Source: Ooceraea biroi
Taxonomy: Eukaryota; Arthropoda; Insecta; Hymenoptera; Formicidae
Assembly (NCBI RefSeq): GCF_003672135.1
Contig: NC_039507.1
Span: 10,478,290 to 10,542,289, forward strand
DNA length: 64,000 nt
Direction: 5' to 3'
The position numbers and the translations under genes are program-made. The notes under the pieces are model-generated. The model was not told where the DNA came from. It searched no databases and saw only the letters and a program-made list of their open reading frames with translations. Numbering within the stretch: the stretch's first letter is position 1; every line of letters starts with the position of its first letter. Shown here in pieces: positions 60,745 to 64,000 of the stretch.

Positions 60745-63700
60745 TGCACCGTCTTTCCCGGCCTTAATTATCGAACCCGATGTGTCGTAAATTCACGAAA
60801 GTTCATTGCCGGTGCACGAAGGTGCACCGTAGATCTCGCGACGATATTCAGATTGCGCGCGACCCCTCGCAGACGAGGGCCAAGACTTTCTGCATTTCTG
60901 GAGAATTCATGCGGAATACGAAACTATTCGGAAAAAATGCTCGAGAGTTGTCATCTAGTTGTCCGGCATTTTTAAAAGCGCCGTTCTGCTATTAAACATT
61001 CTCGTCGACAGAAGAGATTGAGAATTTCGGATTGATTTCTGGATGTCTGAATCTCAAAAATGTCTAAAAATCGAAAACGTTAATTTAGGATTTGTTTGAA
61101 CGTAGAACGTTGATGGGGGAACGCGAACTCGTCAGCGACGCTGCAATTAACCAGCGGTCAGACGGATGCAACGAAAGATGAGTGCGGAAACGGGAGGGAG
61201 GAAGAGGACTTGGATGCTGAATAGAATGGACGTGTGCGTTTGGGAGGGAAAACAGAAAGACACTCAGGGATCGAATAGGGGGAATTAAAAGTAATCATGC
61301 TCATATTTATACGGCGTGCAGCCTGCGGATGGTTGTGCAGACCGCAAAAATGCGAATCGCAGATCGTACGATCATTACAAACGAAAATCGGGAAGAATGC
61401 TTCAATGTCGAGAGGAAGAAGAGGTCGGCCAAAAGCTGTTGAAACGCACGAAGAGAAGCGAGTCGCGCGTTAACAAACGATGCCGTAGATACACTGATAA
61501 AATTCGGAAGCAAAAGGACAAAATACGGCGGCAAAACACGGCCTGAGGAAAGGGCGGAAGGAGGAGGAGGAGATTCGCGGAGAAATCTTCCATGTATGCA
61601 CAACACAACATGCCACGAATGCGATTCCACCGCGTGGCTGATAGTTGCCTTCGATGTTCCAACTGGAAATCCGCTTCTGGGTCGGCTTTCGGGTTGTGTT
61701 GGCTCCCGGAGTCGAGCGGAATTTTGCCGTGCTCTCTCGGTCGGTCGGTCGGCGTTTGCGTGTCTAGTTTGTTAATCACGGATCTAATTTCTCTGCCCGT
61801 TAAACGAACGGGTCTTGTACGTCCGAGCAATTTCGTGTTCCCGTTCCCGCCCTGACAAGAAGTCGAGCGATTTTACTTATTAGCAGTCGTGTGCGCATCC
61901 GCACATTATGAATGATACTTGAATGACTTCGCGAGGCAGTGATCTCAAAAATACGACTTTTATTTAATCTACACTTTTATTACAAGAGAGAAATTACATG
62001 TCACACACGTCACGTCACGCGATGCTAGCAGCTTTTTTCATGTAACGAATAACCGATTATTACGTCACAGTTGTCAGTCTATAAAAACGTTCAAGACTAA
62101 AAAAAAAAACAATTTTATAAATATAAAGATACAATGTTCCAGTTCGTTGCGATTGCTAATTGTATTTTCCAGACTTTTTCGCATTCTGTCGCACGTAAGG
62201 AGAAACAATCACTCTGGAGTCGGAACAATCATTAGTACCGCGATTCACACACAGGGTAGTGCTGCAAAATCGCGCGTTGCTCCGAGTCACAATTAACGCG
62301 AAAGTTAGATGTCGCCGGTCGTCTGTTGGTGCATTCGAGGTCGGTTATCGTGCGCGCGCGTACATTTTGGTTGTTCCGGAACGATTCCCCCTGCCCTTAC
62401 CTCAAATCCCCCCGCGTGCAGCACACGCGCCACGCACACGCGCGATCCCGCAGGAGAGTTTCGCGATTACATATCATTATTCCGCATGGCTACTCGAGCT
62501 CCAACCTCGAGCTGTGTTTGCAACTAGATTACCGTACGCGATCTCCTCTCCGATTCTCCTCTCTTCCTCCCCTGGCGCGTGTTCCTCGCACCGTTTCCCC
62601 CCCTCCCTTCTCACATCTCATCATCGTTCTACCTTTCTCACCGTTCCTTCGTCATCGCACTCTAATTATGCACCGCTGCACGCGCACGTTTTTGACGTAT
62701 TAGGTGATGAGATTTTATGGACTTGTGTTAAGCCACCCCCTCGAAAAATAACTTCCCACCGAAAAGAGGAAGTTTTGGAGCCGCATAAGTTTGAGAAACG
62801 AAATTGCGCATCGGTAAACGGAATTCGGAATATCGAAAGTGGAGATGAATGCCATTTTCAAGCATTAAAATGATACTTTTATCCGTAGTATAAAAGTTAT
62901 CCGTAATACAAAAATATTCATCCCCGTAGTATATCGTCGGAGAGAGCTATTCGGTAGCAAAATGACACGTGGAACGGAAATGCACTCTGTGCGGGCGACA
63001 AAGGACGAATCGTTCACGCGCGCGAAGTGCCGATCTCAAAGGAAATGCTTATTCAAGCGATTTTTCGGTATACACATAAAACCACGCATCGCTTAGCTTT
63101 TTTCACTGCTATAGGACAACTGAATGACTCGTGTATTCATTCAACGCTCAAGACTATTGGCAAATTTTTTAAAGAACAGATATAAAGCCGTTTATACGTG
63201 AAAATTACTTTTATAGAAAATTATCGTTTACTAAATGTAAAAAGTAATTATTTAATTTTCATCTGGATGTATAATGGTATTCGAGTGTGACGTCGTTTTC
63301 CGAAATTTGTCGTCTCTTATCGGTGAATTAACAAACGGTACATGTATGTAGATCAATGTTGGTTGATTCGGACAATTTTACATCCTCTCGAAATTTTGAG
63401 TTCCAGTTACCGCTCTCAGCGTAACAGCGTAACGTCACGACCGCGAACCGCCGCTCGTCATTCGGTGATACTCTCAATCACTATCCTACATCAGCGAATG
63501 TTATACCGGTAATACAAAAGTCAACCGACAGTCACGCGAACCGGCGATTTGATATCGACTTTTGCGAACGTTTATGTCGGGGAATCTCGATATACATTAT
63601 GTGGATTCGGCCGTGTGTCGAACCGGGACGCATTATTCGCGCAGCTTTCCGATTCGCATTCTCAGTTGCGCACCATGAGCAAAAACCTACCCAGAACCAG

Positions 63701-64000
63701 TTTCGCTCTGACCATTTTAATCCACAATTTGACGGCCAAACATTTTATGGCTTGACGAGTTGGTTTTTATTTCTGAAATATTGCGACATTAATGGTCACA
63801 TGTAGCAATCGAAAACACGCATCATCATCCATCAGACTCTGATACTTGACTGCCGTACTTTTGGTGTTTCATGGATCCGATCGCGATTACTTCTTTCCGT
63901 CAGAAAGCCTCAACAGGGAGAGGGTCGGAATCGCAGCGGCTACATTGATGTCGCAGCGGTGAATGGCGGAAAAGGTGAAAGCGCGCGTGACAAGTCCTCC
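60745..64000. other. Non-coding stretch to the window edge
   Basis: The ORFs at 61316-61546 plus, 61830-61402 minus and 62259-62873 plus are Arg/Lys- or Pro/Ser-rich and lie opposite equally open frames. I see no domain or good exon boundaries. A CGGT run occurs at about 61737-61752. Confidence 0.35.

Noticed and set aside
62259..62873. 204-codon plus-strand ORF
   Set aside because: Pro/Ser/Arg-rich without domains, overlapped by two other open plus frames; no splice context.
1..64000. tRNA, rRNA, known microRNA or CRISPR array
   Set aside because: No tRNA B-box pattern with matching arms, no rRNA-like sequence, no common insect microRNA seed region and no regularly spaced direct repeats were found by eye; covariance-model searches were not possible.

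Overview
This window looks like a gene-poor stretch of an insect nuclear genome. The best guess is a hymenopteran, probably an ant. The reasons are: one spliced gene with short introns and homology to a metazoan Integrator subunit; high CpG content together with AT-rich tracts; abundant GA/CT and other simple repeats; and TIR-type DNA transposon relics. There is no sign of prokaryotic organisation such as operons, Shine-Dalgarno-led ORFs or CRISPR. The species cannot be fixed from the sequence alone. Most long ORFs here are low-complexity or chance ORFs in CpG-rich DNA.

Region by region. Positions 1-690 hold a possible 3' end of a plus-strand transcript (AATAAA at 579-584) and no recognisable gene. 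Positions about 0.77-3.1 kb carry the only gene I can support well. It is a minus-strand, intron-containing gene for a short, diverged INTS12-like PHD-finger protein: a 5' non-coding exon near 2906-3110, coding exons 2520-2095 and 1978-1691, and a possible extra 3' exon near 941-1236. Positions 3.1-9.6 kb are non-coding, with one decayed dispersed repeat (about 5.55-6.24 kb) and two weak micro-exon candidates. Positions 9.7-12.2 kb form a CpG-dense, promoter/5'UTR-like block with three consensus plus-strand splice donors (10110, 11828, 12166).

From 12.2 kb to the end (about 52 kb) I find no convincing coding exon. This part is best read as a very long intron and/or intergenic desert. Embedded in it are: a 1749-bp foldback DNA transposon (32638-34386) with about 446-bp near-identical terminal inverted repeats, a perfect 9-bp target duplication, a degenerate zinc-ribbon transposase fragment and a nested 216-bp near-perfect palindrome; a textbook recursive-splicing (ratchet point) sequence at 44771-44795 on the plus strand; and a 284-bp MITE with about 90-bp TIRs and a TA duplication (50304-50587).

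The pieces fit one working model. A minus-strand housekeeping-type gene lies at the left. Divergent from it, a plus-strand gene starts in the CpG-rich block at 10-12 kb. Its first intron may span the rest of the window and be removed stepwise through the ratchet site at 44.79 kb. The INTS12-like gene and the transposon structure rest on directly visible sequence; the long-intron gene is an inference.
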